Assembly (NCBI GenBank): GCA_036244855.1
Contig: BQKZ01005203.1
Location: 19,153-38,150 of the forward strand
Source of the DNA: Temnopleurus reevesii
Taxonomy: Eukaryota > Echinodermata > Echinoidea > Temnopleuroida > Temnopleuridae
Reading direction: 5' to 3'
DNA length: 18,998 nt
Made by a program: the position numbers and the translations under genes. Below are positions 1-8,454 of the stretch, piece by piece (within the stretch, counting starts at the first letter, position 1; each line of letters begins with the position of its first letter). The notes beneath the pieces were generated by a model. The model ran no database searches and was not told the origin of the DNA. It saw only the letters and a list, made by a program, of their open reading frames with translations.

Positions 1-1
1 T

Positions 2-55
2 GTTCCAAGGGTGGCACAAGAAGTGAAGACATCTAAGCAAGAAGAAGATAGCCAT
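2..55 (+). CDS. Partial coding exon at the window edge
   Basis: Frame 2 reads 18 codons (V-P-R-V-A-Q-E-V-K-T-S-K, then Q-E-E-D-S-H) and meets a CAT|GTAAGA donor at 55/56 in phase 0, which fits the phase-0 acceptor at 2409. The exon is charged and hydrophilic, like the rest of the protein. The evidence is only the donor, the phase match and an open frame. A short non-coding stretch could show the same, and further exons may lie in the intron that follows. The true exon start is outside the window. Confidence 0.5.
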
Positions 56-3000
56 GTAAGACCATTTCGTGCAATCGGCCCCCCTTTCCAGTCGTCAGTG
101 GATTAAAGCCCAAGTAAAGTTTTGGTAAAAGCAAATATTTTCATCGCCAAATTTTATCTTCAAATCTATGTAAAATGAAATATAGTATCATGAACATGTT
201 GCACAAGAGATTGTGCGAAAAATAAACAGGTTTTGGAAAAGGTATTTAACCTAAAGTGTGCAAAATATTTCAGTGTCTTGTCCCCCGACACTAATTCAAT
301 ATTTTCTTTCTTGATAAAGGACATCTTCTCATGCACCGCATTGGATGAAAATTTATTTTAAAAAAAGTTATTCTTTGTGTATTCCTTTTTATCATGGTTA
401 TGTCAAATCTCGCAGTTGAGTATATTCCTATAGAGATTGCGCAATATAAATGTACAATTATTAATTATTATTAAATCTTGGAAATAACTTTGTATATGGC
501 CGATAACAAGCAAAATATTAATATAACCATGAGAGGGCGCTAAATATGATTTAACGGTCAAATACAATTTTTCAAAAGAATCAGCTCGTAAAAAAGTTGC
601 TATGGTCTCAAAATGTGTATAAGAATTATATGTCATGATAAACATCCCCTAAATTCACATTTCTTGATTTGATTTGATTTGATACATTTATTTAAACACG
701 GTTAAAAACCCAATTCAGCACATGCTGTTTTTCAATGGGGCCGTCAAATGTATCTGTTAATCTGTATCAAAACTATACTTACGCTTTAAGACAATAATCC
801 TTTTGGCACTGACTTGTATTTGTAAATGTTGCATGATTTTCATTGTATGGTGGTCAATTCACTAAATATCGAATCATTTAAAGGAAAGTGAATATTTCCT
901 TTAATCCTTACCGTAAGCTGATATGAAATACCTGCATTTATTGTCATTGCATACACAATAAATATAGATATCAAATATATATGACTGTATATATCGAGAA
1001 ATAATAATGATAGTGATCATTTTAATAGTTGAGGAAATAATATGATGCACTTAATAGTAAAATAGTAAGTGAGACAAAATTAGTGGTTTAAAGTGGAAAG
1101 ATATTAATGCAATTAATAGGAAACAATTCTACTCAATTAAATATAATGTGATATGTGATATATCGCAAGAGTTTTTAATTTTATTGGTGGTATAGCTTCT
1201 ATGTTCAGCGTAGTAATATGTAAACTCTAGTATATTTAGCAAATAATTAACCATAATTTGAGAAGAATCTATAATGCAATAGTAGTTGTATGAAAAACGC
1301 AATATAATCTATCTCCCAATAGTTTAGTCGAACGCCATTTCAAAGCTCCTTTGTAATGCTATTCAAATAGGAACCGGCTTGTTTCAGTTGTGTCCACCCA
1401 GTTTAACACGGCGTACCCCTCTATTGTTCCATTGCCTACTTTAATTTGCGGAAATAGTTTATATCGTATTAAAGCAAGACACTGAAAAACACATACAATC
1501 AAACCTGTCTACAGAGGCCACCCCAAGGGAAACAGAAAACGTGGCCACTGTAGACAGCTGGCCTCTATAGACAGGTTCTATAACATGCATTTTCCCCTGG
1601 AGGGAATCGATTTCAGTGGCCACTATAGACAGGTGGTCACTATAGACAGTGGTAACTATAGACAGTGGCCACTATAGACAGGTTTGACTGTATTTGCAGC
1701 TGGTTTTAAATGTTGGATGGTGCTATACACATGTTTTCATATCATAATGCATTGACAACTGGAACTGGGTAGTCTCAGCATAAAGTCTATGTTAATGCCA
1801 GAATTCAGTATTCAATAGATTTAATTTGATTTGATTTGATTTGATTTATTCATCAGTAGCAACATACATGACGGGATAACCCATGAAAGCTGACAAGGCT
1901 TATTTCCAATGGGGTCCACAACGTTAAAATAGAATACTACATAGCTAACAAACAAATAAAACTAAGATACATGTCCTTATCACTATGGAACTATCCTACA
2001 CTTATGAATGTAAATATTATTCCTTTTTTAATCTTTGCTTATTTTTTTCTTTCTATTTCCCCCTGCCCAAAGTCTATGTTAATGACAGAACTCAGTATTC
2101 AGTTGATTTAATGTAGATATTATTCCTTTTGTAATGTTTGTTTATTTTTTTTTCCTTTCTATCCCCCCCCCCCCCTTCCCAGAGGCTATGTTAATGACAG
2201 AATTCAGTTGTTTGTTGATTAAATGTAATTATAATTTCTTTTGTAATTTTTGTATATTTTTTCAGTTCACAGTTAGCTGCCTCAGAACGAAGAGTCATGT
2301 TCAATCATGTTCAATTTGGGATTCTATGTGACTGGGGCAATAGGTTCCAAATCTATGGATCTTCAGCTTTGTAAACAATATTTAATTTTCAATTTTTTGT
2401 ATTTACAGGGTCCAGAGGATGATAGACGATATAATTCAGGATACTCAGGTGACAACCAGGTAATTCTTTGTTGCATCATAGATTATGACCCCCNAGAAAG
2501 AAATAATAATAAATAGTAATGAATGAAAACTAAATAGATATAAAATAAATTAATAATAATATTTAACTGTTTGGTTGTCTAACAATTTCCATTATTTAAG
2601 GGGAAAGGCACTGATCGGAAGGAATTTTTAAAAGTTTCATTAAGAGTAAGTTTCATGTGGTAAATAAGATGTAGGGGCCAGGGGGGCAAAAAACAAGTAA
2701 AAACAAATTTCAAATGTTTAAGGTAATATTCAACATGTATAATAATAATGATAATATTTTATCTTAAGGCGCTTTTCCCATAGCCCCAAAGTGCTCTACC
2801 AATTTATTAACCCGTCAACGGATATATAACAATGTTAACCATACAAAGTCCATTTCCTAGCTCCCTAGGGAGCTTCAACAATGTTAGCCTAAGTTACAGT
2901 GAAAATGACAATCTTCATATCCTACCAGGTCCTCATTGCTTAATGCTTATTAGGGGGTAATAAAGCCTTCACAAATAATACAGAAATGCCAGACATCACA

Positions 3001-5924
3001 GAAAAATCACGAAATTAGAAGGCGTGTTACATATAAGCTTTATAACCGAATGCTTTCTTCTCATACAAATCTTGTTGATGTATACCCTTTTCACCAGCCA
3101 TAAGATTGGGAAATAACCACTGAAATTAAATTTGTATTCATGAGTGGTTGACAGATGGGTAATGATATAGAAACTATCTAATTTAAGTATGTGCACAGTG
3201 ATTTTGCTATTGTATTTATGCAGAATTTTTTTGTTGGGGTTTTATTTTTGCAAATTTTGCAACCATGAATTTGTCAAAATACTCACTCATTTGTGTACAG
3301 TAATCTTTTAAAACATGAAAATAACAGCTTGCTATAATGTGAAAAGGTCTAAAATTCAGTGAAACTGCTAAAATTGATATACGCTAAAATATTGGCTCTT
3401 CCAGTTTATGAATAATTTTAGATTTGTAAAGTGTTCTATTCTGCCCTGAGGCAATCTAAGTATGCAAAATATATCACATATAAATGTACATAGGATATTA
3501 ATAGACATATTAATCATTTCAGGGAAATTTTGCAATCGGAATGGAGACAACCGAACCAGCCATAGACGATCCGATCTATCAGAATACCACCATCGGGGCT
3601 CAACCGCAAGATAACCCAGTATTCGATCCCTCCACGCCCGAAGACCTACCCGTACTACCGGTTCCATCTCCTCCCGTCAAAGGAGCGTCTAACCTGAGCT
3701 TGGATAACCGTCCTCCCATGGGCCTCCCATCCCCATTCAGGCTACCCCAGCCCAGTCCAGGACCCGCGCTGTCGTCGCCTACTGAAGACTTTCCCGACAG
3801 GCCGCCTCCTGCAGTACCCCATGGATCCAAAATGGACGCTGGCGATAGGTTCGTGGATGCACGTCTGCCGGGAAAACCCATGAAAACGAAGGGGAAGAAA
3901 GACATTAAACTGAAAGCTCCCCGTAAGTATTTGTGTAATGCTGGCGGTCTGTTTCATAAAGCTTGTCGCCAGCGACAAGCAGTCATTTTCTGACAGTTAC
4001 CATAGCAACAGTTAGGGATAGTACCTTTCATTTCATCAAAGTCAAGCATTTCATAGGATTAGTCGGCACTGACTAATTGTCGCTGGAGACAAGCTTCACG
4101 AATCATCCTCCAGGGGTTTTTTTGTGGAATGATTGACATTCGCTAAAAGAGGATATAATTCTTATCTATTCATTTATTTATTATGATATATTTATGCAGG
4201 TTAGCTAAATACACTATACGTTGTAATATCAAAACGAAGTATAAACATCTTTTTTTAATTATTGAATTGTATTTAGTAAATAAAAAAATAATTGCCTTGA
4301 GCACCAACTGGGACAATATGTAATTTGAATTAGATGTGCAATATGTATTAAATATGTATCAATACGTATTTAATACGTTTATGGATCATCAAACATATTG
4401 ACTACATCAATTTCGGCAAGGATTTTACTTCTTCGATGCTGACTAGTAGAATTTTTAAATGGATATAAAAATGTCATGATGTAGAAAGTAAAATGAGTCA
4501 CAATGTATTTCCTGGAGTTTGGGAATCTATAAGGAACTGTTTGAAAGAATTTTGTGGCACGTGTTCTCATGTAATTTAGTTAATTGGAACTGTGTGCTGA
4601 ACAAACGTTGCAATTTATTATTTTGTAAATTTAGGGTGTACCTTGCAAATTAATAAATAGGACCTCCCAACCATTATGAATTATTTTTCTATTATTATCA
4701 TTATGGTTGGCATGGATGCTTCTAGTATTAATCCTTTCTCTTCTTTCTCTTTCAGAGCGCATAATCGATCCAAACGAGAAAATCAGAGAAAAAATAACAA
4801 TGGAGAAGAAAAGTAAGTCTTCAAGTCTCGAAGCCTGTAAGCCAGTCAACGCAGCTCCAGCCATATTTGATTTCAGCAGGATTCCTCCTGGTCATGGCAC
4901 GGGAGATGATTTTGGAGGAACCTATGAAGACATGTCACCTGTGAATCATAGCCCACTGAGACGACCGTCGCCACGGCAACCCGACAATGGAGATTTTGGG
5001 GATGTTTATGAGGAGATGGCTGGTGTTGAGGTTGATTACGACAATGAGTATGAGGTCATGGATCCAAATGCACCTCGGCAAAGGCAAGTTGGTCAAGCCA
5101 GACGGCCCAATGTTGATCGACGACAAATGGTTTTGCCGCCAGTAAAGTCACAAGGGGATGATTTTGGAGGTGAATACGAAGTAGTGAGCCGAAACGATCA
5201 TCGCGTTGGGGGCTTGAACATTGACAACCGCCCTCAAGTTCCCATTCCTGAAGAAGAAGACTTTGGGGGAGAATACGAGAACCCGGACCAGCGCAGAGTG
5301 TTAAATAAGAAGAAAAAGCCACCTTTGGCAAAACCGAAAACTGCAAGAAAACCGTCAAACATCCCCAAGGATGCTGATTTTGGTCAGGAGTACGGAAACA
5401 CCGGTCCAGGTAAATCTTTCGCAGCCTCCGCCCCTCATCGACACCCACCGTCCCTCCCATCGTCTTCACCGTTGCCGGATACCCTGAGAAGCTTGCCCGA
5501 GGGTGATGAACAAATGTTTCCTCCGCCCCCTTCAGAACAGTATCCTCCCGCCCTAACAAGCGGCGATCAAGACGTTGGGGATATTTATGACGACACACAA
5601 GTCACCAAACCTTCCTTCACGCAAAAACCCATTACGCAGAAACCAAGGGTGTCCCCCAAACCCAGTAGCGGTGGCGGCAGCAGCTTGACACTGCCCCATT
5701 CCCCCGCAAAACAACCTTTGCCATTAGAATCACGATCATCTGCAAGCCTACCGGCCGGAACGGAACTGATAGAAGAAAATGTCTATGAAAATTTCCAAGC
5801 ACCACCTGATACGAAAGAGAAAATAACGAGACATTATCACAACTTGCCAGCTCCGGAAGGAAATCAAGAGCAGATCAATAGTAGTGGATATTCATTCTTC
5901 TCAGAACGTCCAAGACAATATTAA
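2..5924 (+). CDS. Proline-rich multi-phosphotyrosine docking protein or receptor tail (3' part of gene, 4 exons)
   Basis: Join 2-55, 2409-2459, 3523-3922 and 4756-5924; 557 residues to the TAA, with the N-terminus outside the window. All introns are GT-AG and phases match (0, 0, 1), so one frame runs through. No folded domain or membrane segment is visible. The chain is rich in P, S, D, E and G. Residues 219-385 hold five D-F-G-x-x-Y repeats (YEDM 225, YEEM 253, YEVV 309, YENP 342, YGNT 381) plus degenerate ones (YEVM 267, YDDT 446). Three tyrosines are YxxM, the known p85/PI3K SH2 ligand. Six are YxN, the known GRB2 SH2 ligand (54, 263, 342, 381, 512, 529). PxxP-type stretches could bind SH3 domains. 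I infer a cytoplasmic scaffold downstream of a tyrosine kinase, or the tail of a receptor whose outer part lies upstream. GC is clearly higher than in flanking DNA. The family is not recognised; the coding status is firm. Confidence 0.88.
664..760 (-). mobile_element. Retroposon 3' tail, (ATCAA)n type, minus orientation
   Basis: A TTTGA/GATTT pentamer run at 664-682 is followed by ATTTATTT, then AACCC and CAATGGGG. Read on the minus strand this is CCCCATTG, then GGGTTTTTAACC, then AAATAAAT, then (ATCAA)n, the layout of a LINE or SINE 3' end. A relative with the same order of blocks lies at 1826-2006. The 5' border is not visible. Confidence 0.55.
1493..1693. mobile_element. Short inverted-repeat (MITE-like) element
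   Basis: The 29-bp ends match as inverted repeats with 3 differences (1493-1521 against 1665-1693; ATACARTCAAACCTGTCTA is the shared outer part). There is no coding capacity. The interior has extra copies of the TGGCCACTATAGACAG motif in both orientations. No target duplication can be fixed because the termini are AT-rich. Superfamily unknown. Confidence 0.7.
1616..1681. repeat. 16-17 bp tandem repeat inside the inverted-repeat element
   Basis: Four head-to-tail units of GTGG(C/T)(C/A)ACTATAGACA(G) lie at 1616-1632, 1633-1648, 1649-1664 and 1665-1681. The last unit is itself part of the right terminal repeat. Related units in inverse orientation lie near the left end (1501-1521), and two more near 1543-1576. 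Confidence 0.8.
1782..2265 (+). repeat. Three-copy tandem repeat of about 100 bp
   Basis: Each unit begins with (AAAGT/AGAGG)CTATGTTAATG, has CAGAATTCAGT and TTGATTTAATGTA, then ATTCCTTTTGTAAT, and ends in a T-rich then C-rich tract. Copies: 1782-1825 plus 2007-2068 (interrupted), 2069-2180, and 2181 to about 2265. The last copy ends in TTTTTTCAG, which resembles a splice acceptor, but no good coding exon follows. Confidence 0.75.
1826..2006 (-). mobile_element. Retroposon tail inserted inside the first tandem-repeat copy
   Basis: A (TTGAT)n run is followed by TTTATTCATCAGTAGC, then ATAACCCATG and TTTCCAATGGGG. This matches the block order of the element at 664-760 and reads as a minus-strand 3' tail. 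Its borders are set by comparison with the uninterrupted copy 2: the unit breaks after TTTAAT and resumes at AATGTAAATATTATT. AAT occurs at both junctions and may be the target duplication. Confidence 0.65.
2409..2459 (+). CDS. Small 51 bp internal coding exon
   Basis: The exon follows a TTTACAG acceptor with a T-rich tract and ends at CAG|GTAATT. It encodes 17 residues (residues 19-35), G-P-E-D-D-R-R-Y-N-S-G-Y-S-G-D-N-Q, with intron phase 0 on both sides, so skipping it would keep the frame. It holds two tyrosines (26 and 30) in an acidic and glycine/serine context. It is a candidate cassette exon that would add or remove two possible phosphorylation sites; that part is inference. Confidence 0.75.
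2735..2960 (-). mobile_element. Retroposon 3' tail, (ATT)n type, minus orientation
   Basis: A short AATAATAATGATAAT tract leads into TTAAGGCGCTTTTCCCATAG and AAAGTGCTCTACC. Read on the minus strand the sequence runs GTAGAGCACTTTGGGG, then AAAAGCGCC, then an (ATT)n tail. A second copy with the same layout (tract, then AAAGCGCTT) is at 17545-17940. The far border is a guess. Confidence 0.45.
2859..2874. repeat. 16-bp perfect palindrome
   Basis: AGCTCCCTAGGGAGCT is its own reverse complement. It lies inside the retroposon-derived stretch in intron B. No function is suggested. Confidence 0.8.
3523..3922 (+). CDS. Proline-rich coding exon with a YQN motif
   Basis: The acceptor is TCATTTCAG|GG and the donor CCCC|GTAAGT is near consensus. 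The exon encodes residues 36-168 plus the first base of a split codon (phase 1). Features in order: D-P-I-Y-Q-N at residue 54 (GRB2-type YxN), N-P-V-F (an NPxF-like endocytic or adaptor motif), a proline-rich middle with several PxxP runs, a D-N-R-P-P segment that recurs in the last exon, R-P-P-P-A-V-P, and a lysine-rich end. An in-frame ATG at 3541 with G at -3 and G at +4 could serve as an alternative start, but the frame is open upstream to the splice acceptor, so I treat it as internal. GC content is about twice that of the flanking introns. Confidence 0.88.
3923..4755 (+). other. Intron C (phase 1)
   Basis: GTAAGT donor at 3923 and CAG acceptor ending at 4755, preceded by a C/T-rich run. 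It contains a foldback element (3958-4097). From 4110 to 4730 I see only AT-rich sequence. Confidence 0.88.
3958..4097. mobile_element. Foldback (MITE-like) element in intron C
   Basis: AAGCTTGTCGCCAGCGACAA (3959-3978) recurs inverted as TTGTCGCTGGAGACAAGCTT (4077-4096), with 2 differences in 20. The left end is also itself a hairpin, GCTTGTCGC-CA-GCGACAAGC (3961-3980). It is non-coding and about 140 bp. Outer borders and target duplication are uncertain. Confidence 0.6.
4756..5924 (+). CDS. Last coding exon: tyrosine-motif repeat domain and C-terminus
   Basis: It starts after a strong polypyrimidine tract (4733-4753, TTTCAG) with a branch-like ATTAAT upstream. Two bases complete the codon begun in the previous exon, giving CAG (Q169). 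It ends with TAT-TAA. A basic segment crosses the splice junction (K-rich, I-R-E-K, M-E-K-K-S-K). Then come the D-F-G-x-x-Y units with YEDM (4923), YEEM (5007), YDNE (5037), YEVM (5049), YEVV (5175), YENP (5274) and YGNT (5391). Next are K-K-K-K-P-P-L-A-K-P, a serine/proline linker, F-P-P-P-P-S, V-G-D-I-Y-D-D (5586), a glycine/serine linker, YENF (5784) and YHNL (5835). The open frame extends upstream to an ATG at 4707, but that part is intron. Confidence 0.93.
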
Positions 5925-5934
5925 ACCATATACT

Positions 5935-5998
5935 ACTGAAATCTGTAATTCCCACAGACTTTGTGTAGGGACTACTTGATTCCAGTAGTCCATGGGTT
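5935..5998 (+). repeat. Dispersed repeat, copy 1 (in the 3' UTR)
   Basis: The stretch ACTGAAATCTGTAATTCCCA and onward to CCAGTAGTC and TGGGTT matches 8631-8689 and on past the element inserted there (9004-9013), with roughly 85 percent identity by eye. It begins only ten bases after the stop codon of the gene. Confidence 0.75.
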
Positions 5999-6084
5999 CA
6001 GCCGAGATCTGGAAATTCCTTCTGGGTTTTTTAATGGGAGACCAAATTCCAGTAATGTTACTTGTAAATACTGAATTACTTGTA

Positions 6085-6116
6085 AAAAACAGAACTGAGT
6101 ACTGAGTTCTGTTTTT
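6085..6116. repeat. 32-nt near-perfect palindrome in the 3' UTR
   Basis: The arms AAAAACAGAACTGAGT and ACTGAGTTCTGTTTTT pair at 15 of 16 positions, with one G-G mismatch. As RNA this could form a long hairpin near the end of the 3' UTR. No loop remains if it is fully extended, so a real hairpin would open the central bases. Confidence 0.7.
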
Positions 6117-6257
6117 GCCTTAGTCATCGATCGCAGCTGAGTTAAGGAGATGAAGATTAACGATTAATGTATGAATGCAATGAGCTGGGAATGCTGATCG
6201 CTCTGAGTTTAAAGGAGAATCCAGCTCTGTCATTATGCTGCTCTCATTAAATGAAGA

Positions 6258-6263
6258 AATAAA
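6258..6263 (+). promoter_or_regulatory. Polyadenylation signal AATAAA
   Basis: A canonical AATAAA lies 334 bases after the stop. A T-rich stretch around 6281-6288 could act as the downstream element. It is the first canonical signal after the stop codon. Confidence 0.65.
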
Positions 6264-6285
6264 ACTCTTTGACATTAGTCCATTT

Positions 6286-7460
6286 TTTTACCTTTCACCA
6301 TGAAAATAATTGGAGAGTTGTTCATTAGTGTGGTCAAAGGTTTTGCCAAATTTTTAGACTGCAATGATCAGCAGCAGGGATCTGATATTATCGAGAATTT
6401 GAAAATTCATTACTTTCAAATAGATGATCTGATTTCGCTTAATTTTTTTACAATTTATTAATATGGTTTTCTGCTTTCAAGGAGAACACAATAATTCCAG
6501 GGGTTGGTTCCCCTTTATATTGACGATAGAGATAAATGTGAATATATGAACAAAAATAATCCTTCCACTATTGCAGATAAAGCTGTGTTAGTTTTATGGT
6601 CATTTGGTCCTTTTCATGAATTTGGTAATGACCGTATGTAAACCAATGTACAATGTATCATCAGTTATGAATTCTTTTCTTGACATAATGTATACAGGCA
6701 GTACTTTTTCATTTTTACCTTTCATTTTTTCCAATTTGTTACACTTTTTTTTACTGGTATTATAAAAAAAGGAAATTTCATTATTTAGTCACCTTGTAAA
6801 GGTTTTATTTGAATGTGCCATGAGCTACAAATAGATATCATGAAATAACCTCTCCTTGGTCGGTTTTTGTTATTTATTTTTGTTCATTTGGCAAATTTAC
6901 ACAGATAAACATACTTTTGGAATGTAATATGGTGGTATGTTTAAACATACCACATGCAAAGAATAGTTTTGCATTTAGAATTTGTGAGAAAAAAAAACAG
7001 ATGTGCAATGCAAGTTCCGATAAATTTAATAGGCATAGATCAGTAATGTTCAGAATGAAGAAATTTATGTGAAACAAGCTTACAAATTGCTATAAATGAG
7101 AGAATATAGATATGTACTAAATTAGAAGATGATTCTTCCATGTATACTGGCATATTTTACTTCAAATCTTATTTCAAACGTAACCTACAAATCATCAACA
7201 GGATTATCGTCTTGCGGAGTCGGCATACAGCGTGAAAGCGTCTCCGCTCCCTTAACGTGTAATCTGAACTTGCATTGATTTAGTGTGTGAGGCGGTGTGC
7301 TTGCAAAAAGGAACAACGAAAAAGCATTTGTTTCGTTTTTTGTGTTAAATGCGCCATTTCTGGGTCAATTTTAACCAAGCAAACTATGAACATATTCAAA
7401 TTTATTATTGAAGAATATTATTGTGGGAATAATTTCATTGTAGCTCGCAAAGTAATAATC
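6286..7460. other. Intergenic, no gene seen
   Basis: AT-rich DNA after the gene. Open frames are short and of random composition. A slightly GC-richer spot (7205-7260) carries a small inverted repeat, GCGGAG and CTCCGC, but no RNA gene I can name. Confidence 0.6.
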
Positions 7461-7620
7461 GGGTTTACTAATGGATGCAAATTTTATGCATACCTCTAAC
7501 ACAAAGGCGGTTCTTGTCAACCCAAAAGCTTGCCCAAGGCTTGCCTGACATAGCAACAAGTAATGTTTTCAAACCAGATTCCAACTATTGTATTTCAATT
7601 GTTGCAAACAGGTCTAAGGA
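7461..7620 (+). repeat. Dispersed repeat with 11-bp minisatellite, copy 1 (two units)
   Basis: GGGTTTACTAATGGATGCAA at the start, GCTTGCCCAAGGCTTGCC in the middle (7528-7545), ACATAGCAA, then TTCAATTGTT and GGTCTAAGGA at the end all align in order with 9577-9750. This copy has two 11-bp units. Confidence 0.75.
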
Positions 7621-8061
7621 CTACAATTTAACTACGTTTTTGAGCTAGAAACATGCATAAATTTGAATCTATTAGTAAATCGGCCTGTTAAATATCTGAA
7701 GCACCATCTCTCTAAAAAAAAATCTGAATATGTAGTCTTAATCTGTTTTCTTATGAAAGATTCTCCAAATATGAAGTTGGGAATTGATAATATTAATTAT
7801 GATCTTCGTAATGGGGTGCATAGGCTGGTGAAGATGTCAATTACGTGTATGGAATTATGGTATTGCCCCCATAATGCTGTTATTGGTAAATTTTCACTCA
7901 ATGATCACCTGTATGCCCCTCCACGTGAAAGATTCTGCTATTAAATATTGTTTTATTATGGTACATTTGTATGCTTTTCTTAAATGCAGTGCTAAACATA
8001 CATACGAATCTGCCATATAGACATATCATGTATTTTGAATGACTTTTGACCCCTTCTCTTT

Positions 8062-8454
8062 CTGCAATACTCTTAATTGATAAACGTTTCAATATGTTGA
8101 CAATTTTCAAAACATATCAAAATAACTTTGTGGATTCAATATTACTGTCCAGTCATATTCCAAAATGCTCCAATTAAAACTATTTTCTTTCAACATTGAG
8201 ACATGCATGGGCTCTGAATTGCATGACCCAAGGCACAAGTTGTGAACTATGTAAGCGGATGTCCAAAGGTAGTTTTCTGCAATACTCTTAATTGAGAAAC
8301 ATTTCCAGACTGAAATAACTTTTGGAGTTCAATATAACTGTCCATTCATATTCCAAAATGTTCCAGTTAAAACTTCTTTCGAATTTGAGACATGAGCTCT
8401 AAATTACATGATCCATAAGTTCTAAACTAAGTAAGCGGATGTCCAAAGGTAGTG
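8062..8454 (+). repeat. Diverged tandem duplication (215 and 178 bp)
   Basis: Copy 1 is 8062-8276 and copy 2 is 8277-8454. Both start CTGCAATACTCTTAATTGA and end GTAAGCGGATGTCCAAAGGT. Between these they share CATATTCCAAAATG and GAGACATG. Copy 2 carries several small deletions. I see no coding capacity. Confidence 0.85.

Larger units (their letters stand above)
56..2408 (+). other. Intron A (phase 0), repeat-bearing
   Basis: GT at 56, AG at 2407-2408. AT-rich. It holds a retroposon tail (664-760), a terminal-inverted-repeat element (1493-1693), a tandem repeat of about 100 bp split by a second retroposon tail (1782-2265), and a C-rich tract near 2163-2175. From about 760 to 1490 I see only AT-rich, unstructured DNA. 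Confidence 0.55.
2460..3522 (+). other. Intron B (phase 0)
   Basis: GT at 2460, AG at 3521-3522. AT-rich, with one unresolved base (n) at 2494. It carries a retroposon tail (about 2735-2960). From about 2960 to 3520 I see no further structure. Confidence 0.75.
5925..6285 (+). other. 3' UTR of the docking-protein gene
   Basis: This stretch follows the stop codon and ends, by inference, 10-25 bases after the AATAAA at 6258. Its first part (5935-5998) is one copy of a repeat found again at 8631. It also holds a 32-nt near-perfect palindrome (6085-6116). The exact cleavage point is not visible, and longer 3' ends are possible. Confidence 0.65.

Noticed and set aside
2134..2331. Coding exon after the TTTTTTCAG at 2265
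   Set aside because: The following frame has no donor in a fitting phase and lies at the end of a non-coding tandem repeat.
3600..3905. Minus-strand frame opposite the proline-rich exon
   Set aside because: The GC-rich coding exon leaves its complement open by chance; no splice sites or signals.
4908..5400. D-F-G triplets as a protein kinase activation motif
   Set aside because: The triplet occurs five times in repeats with a following tyrosine, and no HRD motif, glycine loop or kinase fold is present.
5056..5598. 180-residue minus-strand open frame
   Set aside because: It lies wholly opposite the repeat-rich last exon, whose plus-strand frame has the splice sites, stop and motif repeats. 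It is an antisense shadow.
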